Assembly (NCBI GenBank): GCA_016200995.1
Contig: JACQDS010000089.1
Span: 1 to 6,360 of the forward strand
Source of the DNA: Candidatus Azambacteria bacterium
GTDB taxonomy: Bacteria > Patescibacteriota > Minisyncoccia > GWC2-36-17 > M10-OD1-4
Length of the DNA: 6,360 bases
Direction of reading: 5' to 3'
The notes below the pieces were generated by a model. That model was not told the DNA's origin, searched no databases, and saw only the letters and a list, made by a program, of their open reading frames with translations. Positions 5,861-6,360 of this stretch are shown in pieces (position 1 is the stretch's first letter; each line of letters opens with the position of its first letter). A program made the position numbers and the translations under genes.

Positions 5861-6316
5861 ATGGAAAAAATGCACCCTGAAGAATGGGAAGATATTGAAC
5901 AGAGGGTAAATGAGGCTGAAAAATCCCAAAGAGAAGCTAGGTCAAAAATTGAGCTTGAAGAAGGGTCTTCCATCGTTCTTTCTGAAGAAGAATCGGAAAA
6001 GAGGGGGAAGATAGGAATTTCAAGGAGGCTTGAAGATCTCGGAATTTCAGAAATTGATATAAGCGAAGTAAACAAGGAGCTTGCTTCGGAAAAAGATGCT
6101 TTGGAGCGCGAAGCTGAGGAGATTTTGGGTCCGGAAGACTCTCCTGAAGGAGTGAATAAAAACGATATCGCCCAAGGCCTTGCCGGAGTAGGCACGAAAG
6201 AAGCTATGGCATTTCGGAAAAAATATTTCACTGATCCGACATTAATGGCAAAAAGTTTTAGTACTGATTATACTGCATATAAAGGCGTTATCTGCCGTTA
6301 TGGATATGAGAAATAG
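5861..6316 (+). CDS. Acidic, highly charged hypothetical protein
   Basis: This 151-residue protein is not recognised. Residues 1-90 are dominated by Glu, Lys, Arg and Ser (for example EEWEDIEQRVNEAEKSQREA and LASEKDALEREAEEILG) and look helical, probably with coiled-coil stretches. There is no signal peptide or membrane segment. After a Pro/Gly-containing linker (about 91-98) the last 50 residues differ in character: IAQGLAGVGTKEAMAFRKKYF, then SFSTDYTAYKGVICRYGYEK, possibly one small folded helical unit. The single Cys is at 145. The start is the ATG at 5861; an in-frame ATG at 5870 is possible, and neither has a Shine-Dalgarno sequence. Codon use resembles the neighbours and the reading frame has a plausible promoter, which supports a real gene. 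The C-terminal part could be a single copy of an alpha-helical repeat, but I cannot name it. Confidence 0.75.
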   Translation: MEKMHPEEWEDIEQRVNEAEKSQREARSKIELEEGSSIVLSEEESEKRGKIGISRRLEDLGISEIDISEVNKELASEKDALEREAEEILGPEDSPEGVNKNDIAQGLAGVGTKEAMAFRKKYFTDPTLMAKSFSTDYTAYKGVICRYGYEK

Positions 6317-6360
6317 CGGTGGCTTGGAAATTTAGGATTTTGAGGATGTAAACTACTTAA

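Noticed and set aside
5815..6231. Minus-strand reading frame of 138 residues opposite the acidic protein
   Set aside because: It is Ser/Phe-rich, as expected from reading the complement of Glu/Lys/Arg codons. The plus strand has a promoter, a clean start context and a balanced protein composition.
1..6360. Recoding of TGA (as in Gracilibacteria/SR1), suggested by all seven genes ending in TAA or TAG
   Set aside because: The large conserved genes secA and zwf are full length with no in-frame TGA, whereas a recoded genome would use TGA often as a glycine codon. Seven stop codons are too few to read as bias.
6317..6360. Continuation of the last gene in another frame after its TAG (possible frameshift)
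   Set aside because: The stop is followed by TAG, TGA and TAA codons in the various frames within a few dozen bases, and without a known homologue there is no evidence that the protein should be longer.

Overview
The window looks like a piece of a low-to-moderate GC bacterial chromosome, most likely from the Candidate Phyla Radiation (Patescibacteria), perhaps a Parcubacteria-type lineage. The reasons are: a SecA with an extra segment of about 30 residues before its conserved [22 protein letters not shown] block, which I recall from patescibacterial SecA proteins; a short-form hibernation factor beside secA; A/T-rich start contexts with almost no Shine-Dalgarno sequences; and an unrecognised, very acidic small protein. 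This is inference from remembered family patterns. A phylogeny of SecA would settle it. The standard genetic code fits.

Layout from left to right: (1) positions 1-312 are the 3' end of a Nudix hydrolase gene, cut by the window edge inside the Nudix box. (2) 313-601 has no gene but holds a large imperfect palindrome (30-bp arms around a GC-rich structured core) and a probable sigma-70-type promoter. (3) hpf at 602-1009 encodes a short ribosome hibernation factor. (4) 1010-1142 holds a second, unrelated palindrome with perfect 23-bp arms. (5) secA at 1143-3794 is full length and ends in a zinc-binding SEC-C motif. (6) A DUF1653 gene at 3784-3996 overlaps the last 11 bases of secA. (7) A strong hairpin terminator between convergent genes can work in both directions. 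(8) A DUF2892 membrane protein lies on the minus strand at 4027-4287. (9) A roughly 90-bp, very AT-rich divergent promoter region follows. (10) zwf (glucose-6-phosphate dehydrogenase) is at 4380-5807. (11) An acidic hypothetical protein is at 5861-6316. The last 44 bases show nothing I can assign.

The genes are mostly housekeeping: nucleotide sanitation or alarmone turnover (Nudix), ribosome hibernation (HPF), protein export (SecA) and NADPH supply (G6PDH). The hpf-secA order is also known from Bacillus-type genomes. No defence system, CRISPR array, tRNA or rRNA was found. The most unusual content is non-coding: two different long palindromes bracket hpf, and the second falls in the leader of secA. 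The most notable protein-level observation is the replacement of normally basic or small residues near the cofactor and substrate sites of G6PDH.
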